A DNA stretch of 64,000 nucleotides. It comes from JAIQFL01 sp035295745 (GTDB lineage Bacteria; Acidobacteriota; Terriglobia; Bryobacterales; Bryobacteraceae). Below are positions 35,601-42,181 of the stretch, in pieces; within the stretch, counting starts at the first letter, position 1; each line of letters opens with the position of its first letter. The stretch covers positions 1 through 64,000 of the forward strand of contig DATGIL010000052.1 of assembly GCA_035295745.1 (NCBI GenBank), given 5' to 3'. The position numbers were made by a program, and so were the translations under genes. Under the pieces are notes generated by a model. That model made no database searches, had not been told where the DNA came from, and was given only the letters and a program-made list of their open reading frames with translations.

Positions 35601-35758
35601 GAGTTGAAGAACGGCTCGGTTGTGTACTCGCGGATCTTCTTGGTGTACTCCTCATCGATCTCCTGCTTTGGATCGCGTCCCGGTTTGAGCGGGATTCCCG
35701 TGCTGGGCTGGGCGAAAAGAGAGGACGCAAAAAGGGCGAGACACCAAACGAGCTTCAT
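32669..35758 (-). CDS. Exported M14-family zinc carboxypeptidase, large
   Basis: A signal peptide (CLALFASSLFAQ) precedes a peptidase M14 domain: YRYMRMLEKATPRVKVFTVG, the zinc HxxE in GTIHSPETGAP (about 169), and a downstream metal His probably in YVAHDNNRD (about 246). Asn and Arg in the same loop could bind the substrate carboxylate. The remaining 600 residues are long for the family and hold a glutamine-amidotransferase-like segment (YDVIVFGPGAGRG; LQEFVRKGGLLITANDTTN) and a C-terminal GEGHVVLFSNNPFWRAET. Two low-complexity insertions are evident: KKAAGRGGRGGRGRGATDET with a Lys/Pro/Ala tail, and GGGGGRRGGADERERPTGRG. It probably trims peptides outside the cytosol. Confidence 0.85.
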   Translation of the reverse strand: MKLVWCLALFASSLFAQPSTGIPLKPGRDPKQEIDEEYTKKIREYTTEPFFNSPLTDYLPASKTVPTPKAVLGDIAGAPGILPYSADVYRYMRMLEKATPRVKVFTVGKTEEGREMIAVAVANERLIANLDENRARLAKLADPRTIKLDDNEADKLVAASTPIYYITGTIHSPETGAPTALMELAYRLAVDDSAYIRAIRDNVITLITPVVEVDGRDRMVDIYRWHRENPNKEWPSLVYWGHYVAHDNNRDAMGLTLQLTKNVLNTFVGWKAQVLHDLHESVPYLYDNTVGDGPYNAWIDPILADEWQMMGWNNVSEMTKFGMPGVFTHGTFDTWSPSYLMFIAAMHNGISRLYETFGNGGADTEERTLRPNEYARTWFKQNPPLPKTTWSQRNNNNYEESGVLTALAFFSANNKLFLHNFYLKAKRSIQKPRTEGPAAYVFPADDPRLGAQADLLQMLQEQGCEVSRATAPFTVMMPAKKAAGRGGRGGRGRGATDETDGQSGSQSGDTASAESAAKPADKPAEKPKAEPRTFPAGSYILRMDQPYSRIADTLLDYQYWAANDPQKSIYDDTGWTFGELGNVKVSRVTDLKVLDAAMEMVHGPVKAPGGVENTGSIFVINHNADSALITLRYRFPNATFDAAEAAFEAAGHKFNRGSFIVRNVAADELAKAGTELGVQAYAVSSAPDVKTHPLRAARIAVLHTWFNTQAEGWWRLEFDRLKIPYDYISTQKVAAIGDLRAKYDVIVFGPGAGRGNPQTIVNGMPMYGNPLPWKVTQLTPNLGNTDETDDMRPGLGWNGLDRLQEFVRKGGLLITANDTTNFAVTFGFTPGVTIAPARNLKVTGSALRSKLVDAASPIVYGYSDNLAIFASNPPVFNVTNMAGGGGGRRGGADERERPTGRGTADDPDLPQGRQPVEIPEDPHAETWEATPLTNEQLRNPINVIPPAARPRVVLRYANNSELLVSGLLDSGGELAQHPAVIDSPYGEGHVVLFSNNPFWRAETKGSYFLVFNAILNFDSLDAGRKLAEK

Positions 35759-35876
35759 GCAAGAAAATATACCGCATGTTGCCCGCGGCGCACGTGCAGG
35801 CGGACAGATTCCAGAGCGTCCGCAATTGTGCGGTGGACATCGCGGGTCCTCCCTGTATTGCTGTCGCTAATCTCCG

Positions 35877-35913
35877 GTACCTCACCAGTACTCGGGCAGT
35901 ACCTCGCCAGTAC
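35877..35913. promoter_or_regulatory. Paired 15-bp direct repeats in the divergent promoter region
   Basis: GTACCTCACCAGTAC (35877-35891) and GTACCTCGCCAGTAC (35899-35913) differ at one base and are spaced 22 bp apart, two helical turns. They lie between the M14 gene (start 35758, minus) and the PEP-CTERM gene (start 36016, plus), so they could be a double operator. The rest of the 257-bp gap shows no hairpin. Confidence 0.4.
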
Positions 35914-36015
35914 CTATCCGGCAGGGAGTTAACTTCGGAACAATAACAAAAACGGTCCTAGACGGGTTGGGACCTCCACTAGTAAGGTGGCGTACATAAC
36001 CCTTCAAGGAGCTTT

Positions 36016-36801
36016 ATGGAGTTTCGACTCAGAGATTTACGGGTGTTTTGTACTTTTCGAAAGGCCGTCGTCAGCGGTGGTTTCGCGGTCGGCCTGCTTA
36101 CTCTTGCCTCTTCGACTCAGGCGTTGGCAAATAACCTGATCGTCAATGGCGGATTCGAGCAAACCACCAACGGCCTCGGACAATTTGACGATCTGACACA
36201 GGCAACAGGGTGGACTTCCGCTCCACTCAACGGCCAATTAGCTTACAACTTTCTATTCGGCCCGGGCACTGCAGATACCACTGGAGAAAACGGTCAATAT
36301 GGAAACCTCCAACTGTGGGGGCCAAACAATGGCTCTAACAATGGCCTGCCCGCAACCAGCCCGGATGGCGGCAACTTTGTAGCCGCCGATGGGGCGTTCC
36401 AGACCGCTCCGATCACTCAAGTGGTCAACGGCCTGACCCCCGGCGCCGATTACACCGTCAGTTTCTACTGGGCGGGCGCCCAACAATCCGGGTTTAGCGG
36501 AGCCACCACCGAGCAATGGCAGGTTTCCTTGGGGGCCCAGACCCAGAGCACCCCGATTCTGGACAACGCCGATCATGGATTTACGGGCTGGCAATTGGCC
36601 AGCTTCACGTACACGGCAACGCAAGCCAGCGAAGTGCTGTCGTTCCTAGCGGCAGGTACCCCGGATGGCGAGCCGCCTTTCTCTCTCCTCGACGGTGTAT
36701 CAATGTCTGCTGCTCCCGAGCCGGGAACCGCGGGACTGCTTGTGGGCGGTCTGCTTTGCGCCCTCGGCGCCATTCGATTTGGGAAAAAAGTGAAAAGCTA
36801 G
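36016..36801 (+). CDS. PEP-CTERM sorting domain protein, DUF642-like
   Basis: A 261-aa exported protein. After the signal (SGGFAVGLLTLASSTQALA) the mature part begins NLIVNGGFEQTTNGLGQFDD, the opening typical of DUF642/choice-of-anchor carbohydrate-binding-like modules, with a jelly-roll pattern (LTPGADYTVSFYWAGAQQSG). It ends in a PEP-CTERM tail: AAPEPGTAGLLVGGLLCALG followed by RFGKKVKS. The tail is cut by an exosortase in other bacteria that make exopolysaccharide. The start ATG 36016 has AAGGAG about 7 nt upstream, and a strong GC hairpin follows the stop. No enzymatic motif is seen. Confidence 0.85.
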   Translation: MEFRLRDLRVFCTFRKAVVSGGFAVGLLTLASSTQALANNLIVNGGFEQTTNGLGQFDDLTQATGWTSAPLNGQLAYNFLFGPGTADTTGENGQYGNLQLWGPNNGSNNGLPATSPDGGNFVAADGAFQTAPITQVVNGLTPGADYTVSFYWAGAQQSGFSGATTEQWQVSLGAQTQSTPILDNADHGFTGWQLASFTYTATQASEVLSFLAAGTPDGEPPFSLLDGVSMSAAPEPGTAGLLVGGLLCALGAIRFGKKVKS

Positions 36802-36806
36802 TAACC

Positions 36807-36834
36807 AAGGGGCGGGTTCCGGCCCGCCCCCTTT
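36807..36834 (+). terminator. Strong GC hairpin after the PEP-CTERM gene
   Basis: GGGGCGGG (36809-36816) pairs perfectly with CCCGCCCC (36823-36830) around a six-base loop, followed by CTTT. It begins 7 bp after the stop codon at 36799-36801 and is the clearest terminator in the window. Confidence 0.7.
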
Positions 36835-36846
36835 CCCCGGTAGTTT

Positions 36847-37722
36847 ATGGAAATCCCTGAACTCGAGCCCCTCGTATTCTCGTTCCTGATGGATGTCTTC
36901 CGGCTGAGCGTCTGGTTGTTGCTGCTGCTGATTGTCTTCGTCCCGATCGAGCGGCTCGCGGGTATTCATCCGCAAAAGGTCTTCCGTAAGTCATTCGCAA
37001 TCGATCTCACCTATTACTTCCTCAACAGCCTGATACCCAAAGTGCTGCTGGCAGTCCCTACCGCGCTGCTTGCTTGGGGGCTGCACTATGTCGTGCCCGC
37101 CGGATTCCGGTCCTGGGTAGCTGATTTGGCCCCGCCCTTACGTCTTGCCATCGCATTGGTCGTCGGCGAGTTCGGATTTTACTGGGGACATCGATGGGCG
37201 CATCAAATCCCGTTCCTCTGGCGTTTTCACGCCGTTCATCACAGCGCCGAGGAGATCGACTGGCTGGTCAATACTCGCGCACATCCCCTCGATATCGTCT
37301 TCGTTCGCCTGTGCGGCCTTGCACCCCTCTACATATTGGGACTCGCACAACCATTGGCGGGCCAGACCGTCGATACGGTGCCGTTGCTTCTGATGCTTGG
37401 CGCCACCATGTGGGGCTTCTTTATCCATGCCAATATTCGTTGGCGGTTCGGATGGATAGGGCTGTTGGTATCGACTCCCGCCTTCCATCACTGGCACCAC
37501 ACCAACGACGAGCACATGAACCAGAACTATGCCTCCATGCTGCCCTTCCTGGATAAACTGTTCGGCACCTGGTACATGCCCAAGGGCCAATGGCCTTCGA
37601 AATATGGACTCGACACGCCCGTTGCATCCGGCCTCGCGGGGCAGTTTCTGGAACCGCTGATGCCTGCCGCAAATAAGCCCCAGGGTGAGGTCGAAGCCGA
37701 GAGCGCCCAGGCGGCGGGCTGA
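36847..37722 (+). CDS. Sterol desaturase/fatty-acid hydroxylase family membrane protein
   Basis: A 291-aa inner-membrane di-iron enzyme. Four to five hydrophobic segments (LSVWLLLLLIVFVPI; VLLAVPTALLAWGL; LLLMLGATMWGFFI) frame the family's histidine boxes: HRWAH (about 115-119), HAVHH (about 128-132) and HHWHHT (about 214-219). Family members hydroxylate or desaturate sterols, hopanoids, carotenoids or fatty acids using oxygen. The sequence does not decide the lipid. It converges with the ADOP permease with only one base between the stop codons. Confidence 0.9.
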   Translation: MEIPELEPLVFSFLMDVFRLSVWLLLLLIVFVPIERLAGIHPQKVFRKSFAIDLTYYFLNSLIPKVLLAVPTALLAWGLHYVVPAGFRSWVADLAPPLRLAIALVVGEFGFYWGHRWAHQIPFLWRFHAVHHSAEEIDWLVNTRAHPLDIVFVRLCGLAPLYILGLAQPLAGQTVDTVPLLLMLGATMWGFFIHANIRWRFGWIGLLVSTPAFHHWHHTNDEHMNQNYASMLPFLDKLFGTWYMPKGQWPSKYGLDTPVASGLAGQFLEPLMPAANKPQGEVEAESAQAAG

Positions 37723-37723
37723 C

Positions 37724-40318
37724 TCATCCCTCCCGCAACACCTGCATGGGCTCGAGACGGGAGGCCCGAATCGCCGGCAGTAACGATGCCAGAACCGAAA
37801 CGGCCACCACGATTCCCGTGACGCCCGCCAGCGTCAACACGTCAGAAGGAGAAACTCCAAAGAGCATTCCCGACATGAGCCGTCCTGCAGCTTCCGCCAT
37901 GGCGAGGCCGGCAAGACAACCGCACAGCACTGCTCGCAGACCTTGCTGAACAAACTGGCGCACGATCTGTGCCCGCATGGCGCCGAGAGCGAGGCGAAGT
38001 CCCACTTCGCGCTGCCGGATGCTGACCATATATCGCAGCGTTCCGTAGAGTCCGATGCATGCCAGCAAGACCGCAGTGGTGGCGAAAAATGCCAACAGAA
38101 TTGTGCGCAAGCGATTCTCGGCGTAGGCATCCGAGATCAGTCCGCTCAGTGGAATCACGTCATATACCGACCGGAGCGGCTCCAGTTCATGAATCTTCCG
38201 CCGCACGGTCTCCACCAGGGCCGCCGGCGCGACCTTGGTGCGCACCAGGAAGTACGACCCCGGTTGATTGCCGCCGAAACACCAATATACGGTGGGCACC
38301 GGCGCACGATCCAGCCCGTTCTCTCTGGCGTCGCCTACTATGCCGCGGATTTCGCTCGGTACCACGAAGCTGTTTCCGGGCTGGAAGAGACGATGCCCGA
38401 TGGCCGAGGATCCCCCCAGGTAAGCGTCGGCGAAACTGCGGTTCACCATCATGCCGGCGGTGCTTTGATCGTCGCGGCATAGATCGCCGGTAAGTAGCGG
38501 AATCCGCATCGTCGCAAAGTAGCTGGGATTGACCGCACGGCTCTCGGCGAGCATCTTGGGTTCGCTGGGTGCGCGGCCTTCGGCGGTGTTGACTTCGATC
38601 TGATAGTTGACCGGCACTCCCGGAATGGTGACAGACGTCGCGGAGCCCGCCACGCCCGGAATCGAGTTCAGGCCGTCCAGAATTCTGGTCACGCGCTGAT
38701 GGGACGCCTTGAAGTCGGAGGTTTCGCCCCAATTGGAGCTGATGTGAAGGGCGAGCACGTGTTCGGCCTCGAACCCTGGAGAGACGCGTCCCAATTCCTG
38801 CAAACTGCGTACCAGCAGTCCCGCACCCGCCAGTAGGGTCACTGCCAACGCCACCTGCACTCCTACCAGAACGAACTGCATGGTGTTGCGCCCCGAGACC
38901 AGGGCGCGGCTGGCAGTCGCCAGGGAGCCAGCGAGACTGCGCCGCGTGCCGCGAATCGCCGGCAGGAGCCCGCACAGGAACGTCGCGGCGATGGCACACG
39001 CCAGCGTGTACCAGAGGATTCGCCCGTCGAGCCCGATCTCCTCGATGCGCGGCAAGTCTCTGGCTAGCACGGGAAAGACCCGCGATGCGCCAGCCGCCAT
39101 CACGAGGCCGAGCGCCGCTCCCGCCAGCGATAGGACCAGGACCTCCGTCAACAGTTGTGTCGCCACCGAGGCGCGCGATGCTCCGAGGGAGAAGCGGACC
39201 GAGATTTCATGCTGCCGCCCCGCGGCGCGCGAAAGCAGCAGCGTCGCGATGTTCGTGCAGGCAATCAACAGCAATAGCGTGACGGACCCAAATAGAAGCC
39301 ATAGCGATTGGCGAACGCCGCCGACTGTAATCTCCTTCAGCGGCTCGATCGAGACACCCATGCCTGCGTCTGTCTTGGGGAACTGGTTACCCAGGTTGGA
39401 CTGGACTGTAGCGAGATTGGCCCGCGCCTGTTCCACCGTCACACCCAGTTTCATGCGGCCGATGACGGTGTACCAGGTGGATTCGCGGCTCTGGGCGTAT
39501 GGCGCGTCCGGAGGGCTTACCGACCAAAGGTCCACATCGCGCCCGGGGAACAGGAACGATGCTGGCATCACGCCGATGATCGGGACCGACGACCTGCCTA
39601 TGCGCAACGTCTGGCCGACCGCGTTGGGATTGCCGCCAAAACGGCGGAGCCACAACCGGTGGCTGATCAGCACCGCTTCGGGGCCGCCGAAATGCTCTTC
39701 CCGTGAGCTGAAATCTCGTCCGATGATGGGCGCAACCCCCAGCACCTGCAGAAAGCGGGGCGCCACCAGGGCTCGACTCAGTTTCTCGGGCAGTTCCCCC
39801 GATAGCTCCGATTCGTCCTCCGCATACCAGCCGCTGATCGCCTGAAACGTGCTGCTGAGGCGATTCCAATCCTCCAGACGAACGGGCGCGACAAACGGAG
39901 ACTGCTTCCTGGTCTGCGTCAGTTTCACCAACTGATCGCCTTCGGGAAACGGCAGTGGCCGCAGCAGAACCGCATTGATCGCGGAGAAGACGGCGCTGTT
40001 GGCGCCGATCCCGAGCGCCAGTGTGAGGATCACCACCGTCGTGAATGCGGGAGTCTTCACCAGCGCGCGCACCGCCAGCCGAAGATTGCGAAGCGCCGAG
40101 TCCAACCAGCCGTTGATGTCCATTTCGCGAGTCCTTTCCACTTGTGAAGTGTAGTTTCCGAATAGGCGCCGAGCGTCGCGTACGGCCTCGTCCTCACTCA
40201 TTCCTGCCGCCTGCAATTCGTCGGCGCGCTCCCGCACATGAAACGACAGTTCGCGCTCCAGATTCCGCTGCGTGCGGCCCGGCCGCAGAACATTCCAGAT
40301 CTGCCGATACCATGCCAT
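37724..40318 (-). CDS. ADOP-family ABC transporter permease (MacB/FtsX-like)
   Basis: An 864-aa membrane protein of the acidobacterial duplicated orphan permease type: an N-terminal cytosolic helical region (RNLERELSFHVRERADELQA), a first TM (TPAFTTVVILTLALGIGANS), a MacB periplasmic core domain, three TMs (SLWLLFGSVTLLLLIACTNI), a second periplasmic domain, and a C-terminal FtsX block (IRQREVGLRLALGAMRAQIV). No ATP-binding subunit is adjacent, which is usual for this family; transport or mechanotransmission function is unproven. It starts at ATG 40318 with GAGGTGG upstream, 12 bp after the PadR stop, so both are coregulated. Confidence 0.93.
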   Translation of the reverse strand: MAWYRQIWNVLRPGRTQRNLERELSFHVRERADELQAAGMSEDEAVRDARRLFGNYTSQVERTREMDINGWLDSALRNLRLAVRALVKTPAFTTVVILTLALGIGANSAVFSAINAVLLRPLPFPEGDQLVKLTQTRKQSPFVAPVRLEDWNRLSSTFQAISGWYAEDESELSGELPEKLSRALVAPRFLQVLGVAPIIGRDFSSREEHFGGPEAVLISHRLWLRRFGGNPNAVGQTLRIGRSSVPIIGVMPASFLFPGRDVDLWSVSPPDAPYAQSRESTWYTVIGRMKLGVTVEQARANLATVQSNLGNQFPKTDAGMGVSIEPLKEITVGGVRQSLWLLFGSVTLLLLIACTNIATLLLSRAAGRQHEISVRFSLGASRASVATQLLTEVLVLSLAGAALGLVMAAGASRVFPVLARDLPRIEEIGLDGRILWYTLACAIAATFLCGLLPAIRGTRRSLAGSLATASRALVSGRNTMQFVLVGVQVALAVTLLAGAGLLVRSLQELGRVSPGFEAEHVLALHISSNWGETSDFKASHQRVTRILDGLNSIPGVAGSATSVTIPGVPVNYQIEVNTAEGRAPSEPKMLAESRAVNPSYFATMRIPLLTGDLCRDDQSTAGMMVNRSFADAYLGGSSAIGHRLFQPGNSFVVPSEIRGIVGDARENGLDRAPVPTVYWCFGGNQPGSYFLVRTKVAPAALVETVRRKIHELEPLRSVYDVIPLSGLISDAYAENRLRTILLAFFATTAVLLACIGLYGTLRYMVSIRQREVGLRLALGAMRAQIVRQFVQQGLRAVLCGCLAGLAMAEAAGRLMSGMLFGVSPSDVLTLAGVTGIVVAVSVLASLLPAIRASRLEPMQVLREG

Positions 40319-40330
40319 GCCGTCACCACC

Positions 40331-40666
40331 TCAGGCGAAACGCAGCACCCGAGCAACCCCTTCGGTGAGCCGCTCCCAGCTTGCCTCTTCCTGGTTGAGC
40401 TGCTTGCGTCCTTGGGCGGTGAGCGAGTAGAAACGCGCCTCGCGATTCTTCTCGGTGATGCCCCATTCGGCCTTAATCCAGCCTTCCTGTTCCATGCGGT
40501 GCAGGGCGGGATAGAGCGAACCCTCTTCGACGCGCAGAAGCTGGTCGGAGACCTTTTGGATATGTCCGGTGATGGCGTACCCGTGCATTTTCTTACTGGA
40601 TGCCAAAGTTTTGAGGATCAGGAGCACCAGCGTGCCCTGCAGGATGTCGTTTTTCTTCGCGCCCAT
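40331..40666 (-). CDS. PadR-family transcriptional regulator
   Basis: A 111-aa winged-helix protein with the PadR signature: KNDILQGTLVLLILKTLASS, MHGYAITGHIQK, VEEGSLYPALHRMEQEGWIK and KNREARFYSLTAQGRKQL. In Acidobacteria these regulators almost always precede an ADOP permease, as here, and probably repress the pair in response to a small ligand. The ATG at 40666 has AGGTAAGC upstream. A repeat-rich stretch immediately upstream is a candidate autoregulatory operator. Confidence 0.94.
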   Translation of the reverse strand: MGAKKNDILQGTLVLLILKTLASSKKMHGYAITGHIQKVSDQLLRVEEGSLYPALHRMEQEGWIKAEWGITEKNREARFYSLTAQGRKQLNQEEASWERLTEGVARVLRFA

Positions 40667-40670
40667 TGCT

Positions 40671-40704
40671 TACCTATGTAGCTATGCTTAACTAGCTATG
40701 TAAA
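40671..40704. promoter_or_regulatory. Candidate PadR operator
   Basis: Two direct copies of TAGCTATG (40679-40686 and 40693-40700) and flanking TATGTA half-sites lie 13-35 bp upstream of the padR start. The AT-rich, ATGTA-containing composition resembles known PadR boxes, but the half-sites are arranged directly rather than as one clean palindrome. Confidence 0.4.
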
Positions 40705-41068
40705 GGATTGTACGCCGGGCGGGGAAAAAGGATAGCAAGAAAATGGGGCGCGTTCTGGAAGGCCGGGGAGAAGTCGAAGTCCGCTTGCTCAGCCGGAGAT
40801 GCCCCGAAAGAATCGCCCGCAAGCATGGTGGGGCAGGCGGAATCGCCAGCCCCATTACTGAAAGGTGCAGGACTTACCGAGGTGGGACAGGCGATTCCGG
40901 ATTTTCATCGCTTGCTGACGCGCGCGGCTCGCAAACGCACGTATCGTGCGAACGTATTTGGGTAGCTTACGAGCCAAGCACACATCGCAGGGAACAGTAT
41001 TTGGGTAGCTTACGAGCCGCGACCGTGAGGGAGCGAACCCTGTCACGGCCGCCCCCTTGCGAAAGTGT
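40705..41068. repeat. Gene-free stretch with REP-like hairpin and a 22-bp direct repeat
   Basis: A hairpin GGGGCaGGCG-GAAT-CGCCaGCCCC sits at 40830-40853 and a related half (GTGGGACAGGCGATTCC) at about 40882-40898, like a repetitive extragenic palindrome. Further on, GTATTTGGGTAGCTTACGAGCC occurs twice (40954-40975 and 40997-41018), a 43-bp period. No protein-like frame is present. The region separates padR from the cytochrome operon end and looks like a decayed noncoding repeat cluster. Confidence 0.5.
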
Positions 41069-42181
41069 TTACAAGGAATTCAGATATGCGATCAGGTCGG
41101 CCATCTGCTGGGTGGTGAAGCGCGGCCAGGTAATCTGTTTCTGCGTCATCATGTTCAGCATTTGCGGGCCGTGATCCCACAGAGCCGAAACCATGGTGAT
41201 ATCGGAGTAACCGTCCTTTCCTTTGGACAGCTTCGGAGCGGTGCCCGATTCGTTGTGGCAGGTAGCACAACTCTTGTCGGCGAAGACTTTCTTACCCCGA
41301 TCGGCATTGCCATCTCCGCGGAAATACTGGCGGGCCCAGACATAGGCGAGGATCTGTCGCATTTCCTCCTGCGAAAGTTCCGGCGCCGGTCCCGGCATAT
41401 TCGGCTGGTGATTCCACATGGCCACCGCGATCTCGGTGAGCGTCTGATTCTTTAAGCGATTCTCCAGGGCCAGGCGGTCAACGTGGCACCGCGCGCAACC
41501 TTTGGACTGGAACAGAGCTTCTCCCGAATCCGAAGGCGGAAACTGGAAGTTCTGTGCCAACGCGCGAGTGTCCGGCAGATTCTGCAAGTACACCAGCATA
41601 TCGGTCAGTTCCTGCGCCGAGATGGTGGCCCACGACAGCTTTTTCTGCGCGAACGCCTGCCGCATCTTAGGACCGTGATTCCACATCTGCTGCGCCAGGA
41701 TTATGGGATCGGCCAGCGACTCCCACTTCGCTACAGGCGGCGCACCGTTGGCATTCGGCGTCGTGATCCCGTGGCAATCCGCGCAATGGTGGGAGGTGAA
41801 GGCCCGCTTACCCCGCGCAGCATCGCCGGGCTTCTCGAAGTAGCGCGCCGAAACGAAGTAAGCGAACAGGTCGGCCGCAGCCTCGGGGCTGAGCGCGGGC
41901 TTCGAGATGCTGTGTTTATTCATCGCCTCCCACATCTCGGGGGCGTGGTTCCACATCAGGCTGGCCATCACCGTGGGAGTAAAGTCCCGGTCGATGCGTT
42001 TGGCCAAGTCGGTAGCGAGCGTTCCGCCCTGCCCTTTGACACTGTGGCACTGGATGCACTGCTGGTTATCGAACAACTGCTCGCCACGGCGGGCATCGCC
42101 CGGAATAATACTGGCCGCAAACCCGCAACTGGCGATGGATGCGGCAGCCACTACCCGAACCAAGAAGATTGTCAGTTTCAT
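41069..42181 (-). CDS. Exported tetraheme c-type cytochrome
   Basis: A signal peptide (LVRVVAAASIASCGFAAS) precedes four CxxCH haem sites: CIQCH, CADCH, CARCH and CATCH, in four similar domains of about 85 residues, each followed by a W-N-H-x-P/G-x-M stretch (MWNHAPEMWEAM, MWNHGPKMRQAF, MWNHQPNMPGPA, LWDHGPQMLNMM). These could give distal Met ligands. The repeat pattern indicates internal duplication of a cytochrome c fold. Its ATG overlaps the stop of the barrel gene (ATGA), so it is the last cistron of the porin-cytochrome operon. A periplasmic electron carrier to or from the decaheme proteins is the natural inference. Confidence 0.9.
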   Translation of the reverse strand: MKLTIFLVRVVAAASIASCGFAASIIPGDARRGEQLFDNQQCIQCHSVKGQGGTLATDLAKRIDRDFTPTVMASLMWNHAPEMWEAMNKHSISKPALSPEAAADLFAYFVSARYFEKPGDAARGKRAFTSHHCADCHGITTPNANGAPPVAKWESLADPIILAQQMWNHGPKMRQAFAQKKLSWATISAQELTDMLVYLQNLPDTRALAQNFQFPPSDSGEALFQSKGCARCHVDRLALENRLKNQTLTEIAVAMWNHQPNMPGPAPELSQEEMRQILAYVWARQYFRGDGNADRGKKVFADKSCATCHNESGTAPKLSKGKDGYSDITMVSALWDHGPQMLNMMTQKQITWPRFTTQQMADLIAYLNSL

